DNA of 23,907 nt. Origin: Purshia tridentata. Lineage: Eukaryota; Streptophyta; Magnoliopsida; Rosales; Rosaceae. Position 1 is the stretch's first letter. The number at the start of each line of letters is the position of its first letter. The position numbers and the translations under genes are program-made. Shown piece after piece: positions 9,915 to 19,348 of the stretch. The stretch is from assembly GCA_003254885.1 (NCBI GenBank), contig QANT01005947.1:1-23907 (forward strand), written 5' to 3'. A model generated the notes under the pieces. It was not told the origin of the DNA. It worked only from the letters and a program-made list of their open reading frames with translations, and made no database searches.

Positions 9915-11070
9915 GTGATCATTAATCCCAAGAACAATGAGCAAGTGAATGCGATTACTCTCAGAGGGGGTAAGATAGTTGGGAAGGAAAAGGAAGCAGC
10001 TGTTGAGGAAGGTACCAAGTCAGAGGATGCACCTGAGGTCATAGCCGAACCTGTTGATGGTACCCTACCTTATGTGCCATCTTTAGGTGATCATGTAGTG
10101 GCTCCCAAGGGTTCTTCAATAACTCAGGTACATTCTGATCCTTTCAAATTGGTTGCTTCACATGCTCCTTTTCCTAGCAGGTTGCAGAAGGCTAAGAATG
10201 AGGACCCTTTAAAGGGTGTCATGGAGATATTCAGGAAGGTGGAGATCAATATTCCCCTTCTAGATGCTATCAAGCAAGTGCCTAGATATGCAAAGTTCCT
10301 CAAGGACTTGTGCACGAACAAGAGGAGTTTCAAGGAGTTTGAGACAGTGAAGGTCTCTAAGGAGGTTTCAACAGTGCTTCAAAGGAAGCTACCTTCTAAG
10401 CTTAAGGACGCAGGCAGCTTCACTATCCCCAGTAACATTGTGGATCACAAGTTTGAAAAAGCTCTCCTTGATTTAGGTGCACCTGCTAATTTAATGCCTT
10501 TTTCTGTGTATGAGACTTTGAATTTGGGTGAGTTGAAGGCGACCTCTATGAGTATATAGTTAGCTGATCGATCAGTTAAATACCCTAGAGGGATTTTGGA
10601 GGATGTTCTGTTCTCAAGTGGATGGACTAATATTGCCGGCTGATTTCCTAGTTTTGGAGATGGAAGCCTTACCTATGTATGAGGCACAGTTACCACTGAT
10701 ACTTGATCATCCCTTTATGGCCACTGCAGGTACAAAAATTGATGTTCAACAGGGTACACTAACCATGAATGTGTAGGGACAGACCATTGAATTCAGAGTG
10801 TTTAAGGCACTCAAACTACCTAGTAATGAGCACGAGTGCTTTAGGGTGGATGTGATGGACTTGGTTTGTCAACAGGTTTTTAATGTGAATTGTAGTAGTG
10901 ATCTGTTGGATAGAGCTCTAATCCATAGCCTTATGGCCGTGCATGAGGATGAGCAGGTTAAGAGCATTTTGGCTAACTTTGAGGCCGTACCTCATTGTTC
11001 AGGTATGTATATTTCTGCTTTTGAGCCTTTACCTGTTTTTGATACAAAACTTGTACCCTTTGTGTTGTAA
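9915..11070 (+). pseudogene. pol: pol part 1: linker and aspartic protease region, decayed
   Basis: Begins INPKNNEQVNAITLRGGK, the conserved stretch before the Athila protease. Retropepsin normally cuts the Gag-Pol polyprotein during particle maturation. The active-site region reads D-L-G-A at 10470-10481 followed by NLMPFSVYETL; the D-L-G-A form is usual for Athila-type proteases. After a TAG at 10557 the frame continues LADRSVKYPRGILEDV, then shifts by one base near 10612 into a frame reading LILPADFLVLEMEALPMYE and LDHPFMATAGTKIDVQQGTL. Further stops are TAG 10774 and TAA 11068. The frame is the same as the end of gag, which fits a single gag-pol reading frame. Inactive as it stands. Confidence 0.8.
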
Positions 11071-12052
11071 GCACCTAAGCTAGAATTAAAGGATTTGCCT
11101 GAGCATCTTAAGTATGCTTATTTAGGTGAAGGAAGCACATTGCCTATGATCATTGCTTCCAACCTCAGTGCAGAGGAAGAGGATAAATTGTTGAGAGTGC
11201 TAAGAGAGCACAAAACTGCGATTGGGTGGAATATTGCTAATATCAAAGGGATCAGTCCCTCGAGGTGTATGCACAGGATCTTGTTGGAGGATGGAGCCAA
11301 GCCGACTAGAGAGGCTCAGGGTAGACTTAACCCAGTGATGAAGGAGGTTGTGCTGAAGGAGGTGCTAAAATTGCTCGAAGTGGGTATTATTTATCCCATA
11401 TTAGATAGTAAATGGGTAAGCCCGATGCAGGTGGTTCCTAAGAAGTTTGGCATCACAGGGGTCAAAAATGATCATAATGAGCTAGTGTTGACTCGTGTAC
11501 AAACAGGGTGGCATGTCTGCATAGACTATGGGAAGCTTGACTCAGGTACTACGAAAAACCATTTCCCATTACCTTCTATTGATCAAATGTTAGAACGTCT
11601 TGCAGGTCACAGTTACTATTGCTTTCTAGATGGGTATTCGGGCTACAACCAGATTGCTATAGCTGTAGAGGATCAGGAGAAGACAACCTTCACATGTCCC
11701 TATAGTACTTTTACCTACAGACACATGCCCTTTGGCTTGTGCAATGCTCTAGGTACTTTTCAGCGATGCATGATGAGATTCTTTTCAGATATGGTGGAGC
11801 ATATAATAGAGGTATTTATGGATGATTTCAGTGTATTTGGTTCATCTTATGATAAATGCCTCCATAATCTTGCTTTGGTTTTAGAAAGATGCCAAGAATG
11901 CAATTTGGTTCTTAATTGGGAGAAGTGCCATTTCATGGTACAACAGGGTATTGTTCTTGGCCATGTCATATCTAGTAGAGGAATAGAAGTGGATAAGGTC
12001 AAGGTTGATCTGGGAAATAATCTTCCATTGCCTTTGACAGTCAAAGATGTGA
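11071..12052 (+). pseudogene. pol: pol part 2: reverse transcriptase domain
   Basis: A nearly 330-codon open stretch, the longest unbroken coding run in the window. It begins APKLELKDLPEHLKYAYLG, the usual lead-in to Athila RT. RT motifs in order are WVSPMQVVPKK (about 11410-11442), HVCIDYGKLD (about 11512-11541), YCFLDGYSGYNQIAIA (about 11614-11661), HMPFGLCNA (about 11722-11748) and the catalytic FMDDF (11815-11829), with both aspartates kept. The usual arginine after CIDY is glycine here. The frame is lost near 12050, where about five bases are missing just before the thumb/connection region. RT copies element RNA into cDNA in the particle; this copy would lack the following domains. Confidence 0.9.
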
Positions 12053-12623
12053 GATCTTGGTCATGCAGGTTTTTACAAGCAGTTCATTAAGGATTTCTCC
12101 CAGATAGCTAGGCCTTTGAGTAGATTGTTCGCCAAAGATGTGTCGTTTGACTTCAATGAGAAGTGCTTAGCCGCATTTATCAGATCGAAGACTCTTCTCA
12201 CATCAGCTCCAGTCATTATGCCTCCTGATTGGAGTTTACCATTTGAGCTGATGTGTGATGCCTCTAATTATGCTGTGGGAGCTGCGCTAAGGCAGAGAGT
12301 GAACAAAATACCACATGTTATCTACTATGCCAATCGAACTCTCAACGATGCCCAGTTGAATTATTCCACTATAGAGAAGGAGCTTTTGACTGTTATATTT
12401 GCTTTAGAGAAATTTAGGTCATATCTAATTGGAACTAAAGTAATTGTGTTTTCTGACCATGCAGCTCTTAGGTACCTTCTCCAAAAAAAAAAGATGCAAA
12501 GCCCAAACTGATCAGATGGATTCTGTTGCTCTAAGAGTTTGACTTGGAGATTAAGGATAAGAAAGGCTCGAAGAATGTGGTGGCAGATCACCTTAACCGA
12601 TTAGTGCACAGTTCTACTCAGTG
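12053..12623 (+). pseudogene. pol: pol part 3: RNase H domain, decayed
   Basis: Reads FIKDFSQIARPLSRLFAKDV in a new frame, then an RNase H-like fold: MCDASNYAVGAALRQR with the first aspartate at 12257, STIEKELLTVIFALEKFRSYL with glutamates at 12374 and 12380, and FSDHAALRYLL with aspartate at 12455. RNase H removes the RNA strand of the cDNA hybrid. The frame breaks in a run of ten A (12483-12492), continues DAKPKLIRWILL, meets TAA at 12532 and goes on EFDLEIKDKKG to NVVADHLNRL. Another one-base shift lies near 12610. Confidence 0.85.
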
Positions 12624-13981
12624 GAAGACATCCTCCCACCAAATGAGTGGTTTCTAGATGAGCAGTTATTTTCATTATCTACGCATGTTCCTTGGTACTC
12701 TGATATTATTAATTACATTGTTACAGGTGAACTTCCAAGTGATATACAGAGAGCTTAAAAGGAGAAGCTCATTAGCATGGCTAAGTACTAGATATGGGAT
12801 GACCCATATCTCTTTAAGTGGTGCTCTGACCAGATCATAAGAAGGTGTGTACATGAATTTGAATTTCATTCTATACTAACTTTTTGCCATTCTTATGCAT
12901 GTGGAGGTCATGGTGGAGCGAAGAAGACAGCTCTGAAGGTGTTGCAATGTGGTTTCTACTGGCCTAGTTTGTTCAAGGATGCTTATACCTTTTGCACTGC
13001 CTATGATAGATGCCAGAAGTTGGGTAACATTTCTTCTCGAAATCAAATGCCCCTAAACCCCATTCTTATTGTTGAATTTTTTGAAGTTTGGGGCACTGAT
13101 TTCATGGGTCCTTTTCCCTCTTCTAAGGGTTATTTACATATCTTGCTGTTGTTGATTATGTGTGAAAATGGGTGGAAGCAATTCCATCCAAGACTAATGA
13201 TTCTAGAGTTGTCCTCAGATTTCTTAAGGATCACATTTTTGCAAGATTTGAAACACCTAGGGCTATTATTAGTGATGGAGGAACTCACTTCAATAACAAG
13301 TTGTTTGCAGCCTTGTTAAGCAAATATGGTATCAAGCACAAGGTTTCTACACCTTATCACCCCCAAACGAGTGGACAGGCAGAGATCTGCAACAAAGAGA
13401 TCAAGCAGATCCTCAAGAAGACTCTGAGCCCTTCCTAGAAGGATTGGTTAGACTGCTTCCTTGATGCTTTGTGGGCTTATCGTACAGCATATAAGACCCC
13501 CAATTGTATGTCCCCATACAGGTTGGTTTTTGGTAAGCCATGTCATTTACCTGTAGAATTAGAGCATAAAGCATATTGGGCTATTAAGCAGTTCAATTTT
13601 GAGATGAATGAGGCTGGTAAGCATAGTAGACTACAGTTGAGTGAGTTGGAGGAACTTAGAAATGAGGTATATGAGAGTTCTAGGATTTACAAAGAAAAGA
13701 CTAAGGCCTACCATGATAAGGCCATTATGAGGAAGCATTTCGAAGTGGGTCAGAAGGTCTTGCTCTACAACTCTTGCCTCAGGCTCTTTCCAAGTAAACT
13801 TTGTTCTAGATGGTATGGTCCATTTACTATTACTAATGTTTATCCCCATGGTGCAGTAGAGGTTTGCAATCCTAAGACAGGTAGCACATTCAAAGTGAAT
13901 GTTCATTTACTTGAGCACTACTTGGAGCCTAATATGGAGTGTTCGAAGGAGAACATGCTCTTAAGGATCCTGTTCCATTAG
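12624..13981 (+). pseudogene. pol: pol part 4: integrase, decayed
   Basis: Integrase would insert the cDNA into the nuclear genome. After a spacer with TAA 12756 and TAG 12789, the zinc-binding region starts with CHSYACGGHGGAKK, histidines at 12888 and 12909. The first of the two expected cysteines is tyrosine (TAT, 13002-13004), while the second remains at 13011. The catalytic triad is intact by position: Asp 13098 (GTDFMGPF), Asp 13274 (ISDGGTHF) and Glu 13382 (GQAEICNKE), the last two spaced D-x35-E. The frame shifts near 13147, with TGA at 13163 and TAG at 13436. The C-terminal part ([75 protein letters not shown]) is open from 13439 to the stop at 13979-13981. No chromodomain was seen, as expected for Athila/Tat. 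Confidence 0.88.
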
Positions 13982-15506
13982 CATGATGTACTACCAAGTC
14001 TAGCTGAAGACTCTAAATTTAGCACTGATTGGGAGGCAACCCAACAATTTTTGAGAGAAGAGACATTACCCTATGGCTATTTGCACATACCTCAGGGAGT
14101 TCTAAACCCTTTTGCTTTCCTTTAGTTTTGTTGGTTTTAGTGTGCTTCTAGGTTGTTAGAATTTTTGTCTTCCAAGCTTGAATGTTCATTGCATACTTAG
14201 ATTGAAACATTGAGGACAATGTTTCATTTAAGTTTTGGGGAAGAGTCAGTTTTGGAAATTTGGAATTTTTGTTAAAATTTTTGTTTTTGTGTCTTTTAGG
14301 TTCCTTCCAACCACTATGATGAATTAAAATGCTTTGATCTTGCATATCTTGGTTAAATTGACGAAACTAGTTCCTTTGATTGTTCTTTTGACATATAACT
14401 CATTTTGGGCATATATGAACTCTCTTTATGAGCATTTCAATGCTGCCATAGCTTAGACTGAAAGTGATTGCATTACTTGTATGATCTAAGCTTCTAGTGA
14501 AACTTATATACCCCTTGTGAGATTTGAGCCTTAGTGCTTTTGTTTTGAGGGTTATATGCTAGTATTCCATGCATTTATTGAATATCCAGAGTTTCCATGA
14601 TCTCTTTGTTTTTCACTTGATCAAATGCTTGAAATGTGCATCATTATAAATCAAATTATAGAACTTCCATCTCATTTTTAATTGAAGCATGTTGTAACAC
14701 ATGGAACCTTGGCAATGATTTAGGCCCTCTTTGTCTCGTTTGAGCTTTTCTAGCCATCCTTTTGTGTTAATTTGTATCCCTAGTTGCCTTGTTGAGCCTA
14801 TGTTAGCTATTTTGTTGTGTAACCTTGTCACCCGTGTCAACCCCCAAGTTTGGGGGAATTACCTTCCATTCTGTGTTACCTTACCCTTACTTAAGGGATT
14901 ACAGAGAATTGATTTATGATATTGAGCAGAAGTGTGCAAGGCTTGAGAACAGTGTGAAAAAGAAAATTGAAAATGAAATCATTGTCGAGCCCCCAAAAGA
15001 AAATAAAGAAAAATAAAGAAAATGAAAAAAAATAAAGAAGTAAAGGGTAGGCATGTGAATCACAAGTGTGAAAATTCAAGAATGCAAGCCTTGTCGCCAA
15101 AGTGTGTAAGGTTGAGAATAAATTTTAAAATCTGTTTCTCTATGATTTCCTTAAGTCGTTGTGTTTCACATACCCTTCCTTGTTTAAACCCTTGACCTAT
15201 AGCCCCATTACAACCCATTTGTGAAGTCCTATATGATCTTAGGTGAGGTGTAGTCTTAATGTGGAGATTAGATGGGATGGAAGCATATTGTATTTTGATT
15301 TGATTTCAGGTATTTAGTATCTTTCATGAGATCATTAGTCTTTCACTTGTGTTCCTATTCATGCATATTTGTGAGTCATTTAGAATTTGTATACATGAAC
15401 TCGCTCACATATGCATTTTGGGTGAATAAGTGCTTAGCCAAAATCTCAGTGCTTTATTTTTGAGTGATCATCTATGTAAGAATTGAAGTTGAAATAGATG
15501 CGTGTG
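13982..15506 (+). other. Non-coding 3' tail of the Athila-like element, first part
   Basis: No open frame here resembles an envelope or other protein. Landmarks are TTGGGAGGCAACCCAAC at 14029-14045, a motif I recall after pol in many Athila/Tat elements; a stem-loop at 14203-14226 followed by AAGTTTTGGGGAAG; a second G-tract AAGTTTGGGGGAA at about 14846-14858; and an A-rich run of AAATAAAG units at about 15000-15040. Confidence 0.6.
14203..14226 (+). other. Stem-loop after pol
   Basis: TGAAACATTG (14203-14212) and CAATGTTTCA (14217-14226) are perfect reverse complements around a four-base AGGA loop. It stands just before a polypurine-like AAGTTTTGGGGAAG. Confidence 0.7.
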
Positions 15507-15511
15507 ATTAC
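15507..15511 (+). repeat. Left target-site duplicate of LTR2 (ATTAC)
   Basis: ATTAC here and ATTAC at 17534-17538 are identical and flank LTR2 exactly. Confidence 0.8.
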
Positions 15512-17533
15512 TATTGAGTGTCCAATTTACATCATTTTTACATACTAACTCTCACACTTAGAATGCTAGAACTTGGCATTTTTGTGTACTTTGGGTTGTT
15601 TTAGTGTTTTGTAGGTAATTCGGAGCAAAAGAAAGAAAAGAAGTTAAAAGAACTATTTTTGAACATTTCCTGGTCAAACTAGGAAAACTTGAAATCCTAG
15701 TCAAAGGAGGATTCCTAGTCACACAAGAAAAGATTGATCATCAAGAAAAAGAATCATCATTGTTCAGGGTCAGAAATGAGAAATCCTAGTGGAAGCAGGA
15801 ATTCCTGATTGACCTAGGAAAACCAAACCCTAGTTGGATAAGGAGTTCTAAAGTCACTGGAAGTCATGAGGGGCAAGATGGTAAAAGTGAGATCCTAATT
15901 GGATAAGAAATCCCAACTGTACAAGGAATCCTAGTGGGACTAGGGAAAGAAAGTCAAAGTCGATAGTCAAAATGTTCTAGAAGCTTCTCAGACATATTGG
16001 GCCTCAACACAAGAAGAGATTGGGCCAAGTCCAAATTGACATTCAAGGAGCCCATGCACATATTCCTTGCATTAGAAGACTTTCCCAATGCTGGAATCCT
16101 AGTTTGAAAGGAAGATCTTAAAAGATTAAGTCAAAGATATCAAAGAGTTCTTAACTTGCAAGGAAGTCAAAACCCTGGAAATCTGGGCAGTAATTTCGAT
16201 AGCAATCCTGTATTTTTCTAGAGTGAATCAGCTATCAACCCGTATATCGTTAGAAAGATACGGATGTTAGCTTCACAGGGAATTTTATAGAACTCGATTC
16301 CGATACTCCTAGCTAAAGATATAGTCATTTTAGTGGAGGTAGCGCAGCAGTTCCGCGGCCAGAAAAAGTCTACTTGCCCAAAACAGCCCAAGGCCCATTC
16401 TTTGAGTGCAAGTAAACCCTTTCCTACACTATTAAGGACTCTCCACTATATAAACCCCTCTCTACCTCATTATTGAGGAGTTCATTATTCACATAAGTTC
16501 AGAATTTTAGAGAGAGGGAGAGAGGGTGATTTTAGCCAAGAGGGAAAGGAGAGACTATCAAGCCTTGCTGCAGCCCCCAAGCCGCCGTCCAAGGGTGGAG
16601 CCACCTCCACCTTGCTGCTGACTTCTCTCCATCTTCTCATTAATTTCTTCTAGTTTTTATTATGCTTTATTTTGTTATAACTTTAGTTATGTGTGGCTAA
16701 ATCCCTAGCTAGGGTTAGGATGAAGCCCTAACTATGTTATCTACTTTATTCATGGATTATTGAGTTTTTAATTGCAATTTATGTTGATAAATCTTGGATC
16801 TCTGTTTAAATTGGATTCTATTTGTATTACATCTTTGACTGATCACCTTAGGTTGTATGCATCTAGAATACGTTATGGGGTTAGGGGACAATAGCCAAGT
16901 TACTAATTTCACTAGGTAACAAAGGGATATCCTAAGAACATATCTTTGAGGGAAGAGATCATAGATGCTCATAGGAGGGTCTATGTGTTTGTCGTTCTCA
17001 TGTGTACTTAATGACTCTTGCATGGTTAACAGCCTAGGTAGACGATAGCCAAGCTTCTTAGGAACATGTGGGTTAACTAAGTTAGTATGAGATAATCAAT
17101 CTACTAATTTATGCATTAGGAGAACAATAGTTAGGTGAGTGTCCGATAATCAAGGCCTCCCGGCTGGCAAACTTTATCAACATGTTTTGTTAATTAATTG
17201 GTCTTATCCATGATTGTGTAGGTAATATGTTACTGGTGGATTCTGACCCCTAGTTGTCTACACTCATTGTTCTTATTCTAGTTTAATTTGCTCACTTAAT
17301 TTTATGATTGTTAAATTTATTACAAAACCCAATTCAAAACCCCCATTCAGTGTGTGTGCGTTAGTGTTTGAATTAACTAAATTAATTAGATTGGTAATTT
17401 TCATATCAATACTTTTCCCTGAGGGATCGACCTCGTTATTTGCAAGCTTTGCTACACTGCGATTCGTGCACTTGCGAGTTAATTAGAGCGTTGGTTTTGA
17501 CTAATTATTTTTGCTCTAATAAAACAATCAACA
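15512..17533 (+). mobile_element. Solo LTR of a second Athila-like family (LTR2)
   Basis: Bounded by a perfect 5-bp duplication. The right end is TCAACA; the left end is TATTGA, one base from its reverse complement TGTTGA, so the original TG has probably mutated to TA. A TATA box TATATAAA lies at 16447-16454 with a purine-rich GAGAGAGGGAGAG leader about 50 bases downstream. Two blocks match the minus strand of 20546-21563: GATCGACCTCGTTATTTGCA (about 17426-17445) and 'GTCTATGTGTTTGTC' followed by TGACTCTTGCATGG. No internal coding region accompanies it, so it is a solo LTR left by recombination. It lies inside the 3' tail of the main element and so is younger than it. Confidence 0.8.
16447..16454 (+). 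promoter_or_regulatory. TATA box of LTR2
   Basis: TATATAAA followed by ACCCCTC and a purine-rich leader starting about 16510. The position, a bit before the middle of the LTR, agrees with the inverted copy LTR3, whose TATATAAG is at 21547-21554. Confidence 0.6.
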
Positions 17534-17538
17534 ATTAC
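17534..17538 (+). repeat. Right target-site duplicate of LTR2 (ATTAC)
   Basis: Exact copy of 15507-15511, immediately after the CA end of LTR2. Confidence 0.8.
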
Positions 17539-17777
17539 TCAAGTTTGCTTTAAAGTTTAGATTGAAAACTATATTGACATTGTCTTACACACTTGATTCT
17601 TTAACTTTGTTGATTTTGAGCTATTATTGTCAATTGGGTAATCTATGGAACTAGTATGTAATCTTTTTGGTTGAGTTATGAATGATCAAGCATATCTGAG
17701 ATTTTTGGTGGAAGGTTAGCTGTTTTAGTGTTAGAGTCTTAGTTTTTGTTTTGTTTTGCTAGGGACTAGCAAAAGCT
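17539..17777 (+). other. Non-coding 3' tail of the Athila-like element, last part
   Basis: Continues the tail interrupted by LTR2. It ends GGGACTAGCAAAAGCTAAG, a lead-in to the polypurine tract that I recall from other Athila/Tat elements. No gene seen. Confidence 0.6.
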
Positions 17778-17792
17778 AAGTTTGGGGGAATT
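17778..17792 (+). promoter_or_regulatory. Polypurine tract
   Basis: AAGTTTGGGGGAATT directly precedes the TG start of the 3' LTR. It would prime plus-strand DNA synthesis. Two similar tracts upstream (14229 and 14846) are not followed by an LTR. Confidence 0.85.
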
Positions 17793-19348
17793 TGTTGGGT
17801 CCTTAAATGTGTGCATTTTAGGCCCTCTATCTTACTGTATTTAGTGCTTAGTCCCTTTATTTCTTGTTATTTATGTTTGTTTCTCTTTATTGTAGGTGGA
17901 AAGCCCAAAGGTTACAAATGGATGCAAATCAGTCCAAATTGAGTCTAAATGAACATTTGCTTACAAATGAAAGCCCAAGAAGCCTAGCTCGGCCTAAGAA
18001 GAGAAAATAGTAATAAGAAATAGAGAGGGGGCTAGGCTATGAGCTACATGCAACTCAAGGTGATTCTCAGCCATACAAAAGCCCAAGTGTGATCAAGCCT
18101 AGTCCAAACCCTAAAAGGAAGTTTGACCATGTGCCCTTTATCGAAGTTCTCCCCAATTAATCTCTAAAAATCAGATTTCTAGTTGCCCTATTTATCCCTT
18201 TTAAATTCTAATTTTTAAAAATTAATGAGGGAAAGATATCATCTACATGCAAGTCCACAAGAGGACCAGTTGCACTAACCTATTTAAACCAAATTTCAGC
18301 TGTGTTCTAGGGTTCCACACTTTAGAGGAAAATCATAAAATAGAGAGAGGGTGGCTGCAGCTTGGAGGCATGAGCTTTCCTAAGGTTGCATCTTCCTTTT
18401 ATCTTTTTAATTTTCAGATGTTAAACATGAATTCTGGATGTTTTCTTATGTTTAGCATGAACTAATTTCGTTTTCTAGGGCTTAGGATTTATCCCTATGC
18501 CGAATATTCATATGGATTGATGTAGTTTCTGTTTATTCTTAATTCCATGTTCTGATGATTTTGATTTCACTATTTTTCATTGTTTTCTAGTTGTTTTTAA
18601 TCCTTGATTGATCACCTAGAGTTATTGCATCTAGAATCTAATCAATTTAGGGTGAGGACAACCAATCAGCCTCTAATGTGAGTGATAAGCAATCTGGAAT
18701 TTAGTAATTGGTCAAAGTCAGATTGTGTGAAATTGAATCTAATGCATCTAGGGTAGACACCATGCTCTAGGGTGTTAGTTGCATTCATATTCTCATTTGT
18801 GCGTTAATGGACCTTGCTGTATTCTTAGGTAGATGCCATGCCTAGCTTGCATTTAGGGTACCAAACTAGGGTAGACGCCATGCACTAGTTTGTACATTAA
18901 GGGAATCATGCATTTCATGCTATGCCATAGGTGAATCTGCGAATGCACTCATCAATAGGAATTAAGGGTTCAGCAATTACATCAAGACATTGGATAAGAG
19001 GTCTAGTGGTACAGTCCTAGTGTCCTAGTATATTCATCCATATAATTTCACAAGATAACTTGCTGTTTTTCATTCTCTTTGTTATTTGAGCATCATAGTA
19101 TTCATTTAGGTTTAATTCACTATTTATAAGTCACCAAACCACCCCCCCCCCAACTCGTATGAGTGTGTGTGCACTTAAGTTATGCTGGCTTGTGACAACT
19201 GGGACAGCCACTTGTGTTCTTTTTTCTTGTTTCTTTAGCATTAGGTTCATCATTTAAAGATCATAAATAGTCCTCGTGGGATCGACTTTGCTTGCCATCT
19301 ATATTATATATAGATTAGTGCACTGAGAGTATTAAAATATAACAAACA
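17793..19348 (+). mobile_element. 3' LTR of the Athila-like element (complete)
   Basis: Starts TGTTGGGTCC after the polypurine tract and ends AACAAACA, 1556 bases, with TG...CA kept. It serves as the unbroken reference for the 5' LTR. The first 386 bases have no copy in the window. Landmarks are a TATA-like TATTTAAAC at about 18281-18289, three GGTAGAYRCCATGC motifs (18752, 18828, 18870) and a run of ten or more C near 19141. Satellite DNA begins at the next base. Confidence 0.92.

Larger units (their letters stand above)
2653..19348 (+). mobile_element. Athila/Tat-type Ty3/gypsy LTR retrotransposon (dead, nested insertions)
   Basis: The element runs from the surviving part of its 5' LTR to the end of its 3' LTR. 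The order is LTR, tRNA-Asp-type PBS, gag with a CCHC knuckle, protease, reverse transcriptase, RNase H, integrase, long non-coding tail, polypurine tract, LTR; this is the Athila/Tat arrangement within plant Ty3/gypsy. It carries at least three other insertions: copy A and copy B in the 5' LTR and LTR2 in the 3' tail. The first ~386 bases of its 5' LTR are displaced beyond the left edge by copy A. LTR pieces agree with the 3' LTR at roughly nine bases in ten over the first 200 aligned positions (by eye), so the insertion is not recent. It cannot make an intact protein. Confidence 0.9.

Noticed and set aside
12483..12492. Programmed frameshift at a run of ten A in RNase H
   Set aside because: Athila-type pol is normally one frame; with six other frameshifts present, a homopolymer indel or sequencing error is simpler.
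14229..14242. Polypurine tract of the main element
   Set aside because: Not followed by a TG-starting LTR; the tract at 17778 is, and the LTR after it matches the 5' LTR.
14844..14858. Second candidate polypurine tract and LTR start
   Set aside because: Downstream sequence has no match to the 5' LTR and no TG terminus fits.
14100..15500. Envelope-like third open frame as in some Athila elements
   Set aside because: Only short frames are present, with no transmembrane segment or spliced-env landmark visible.
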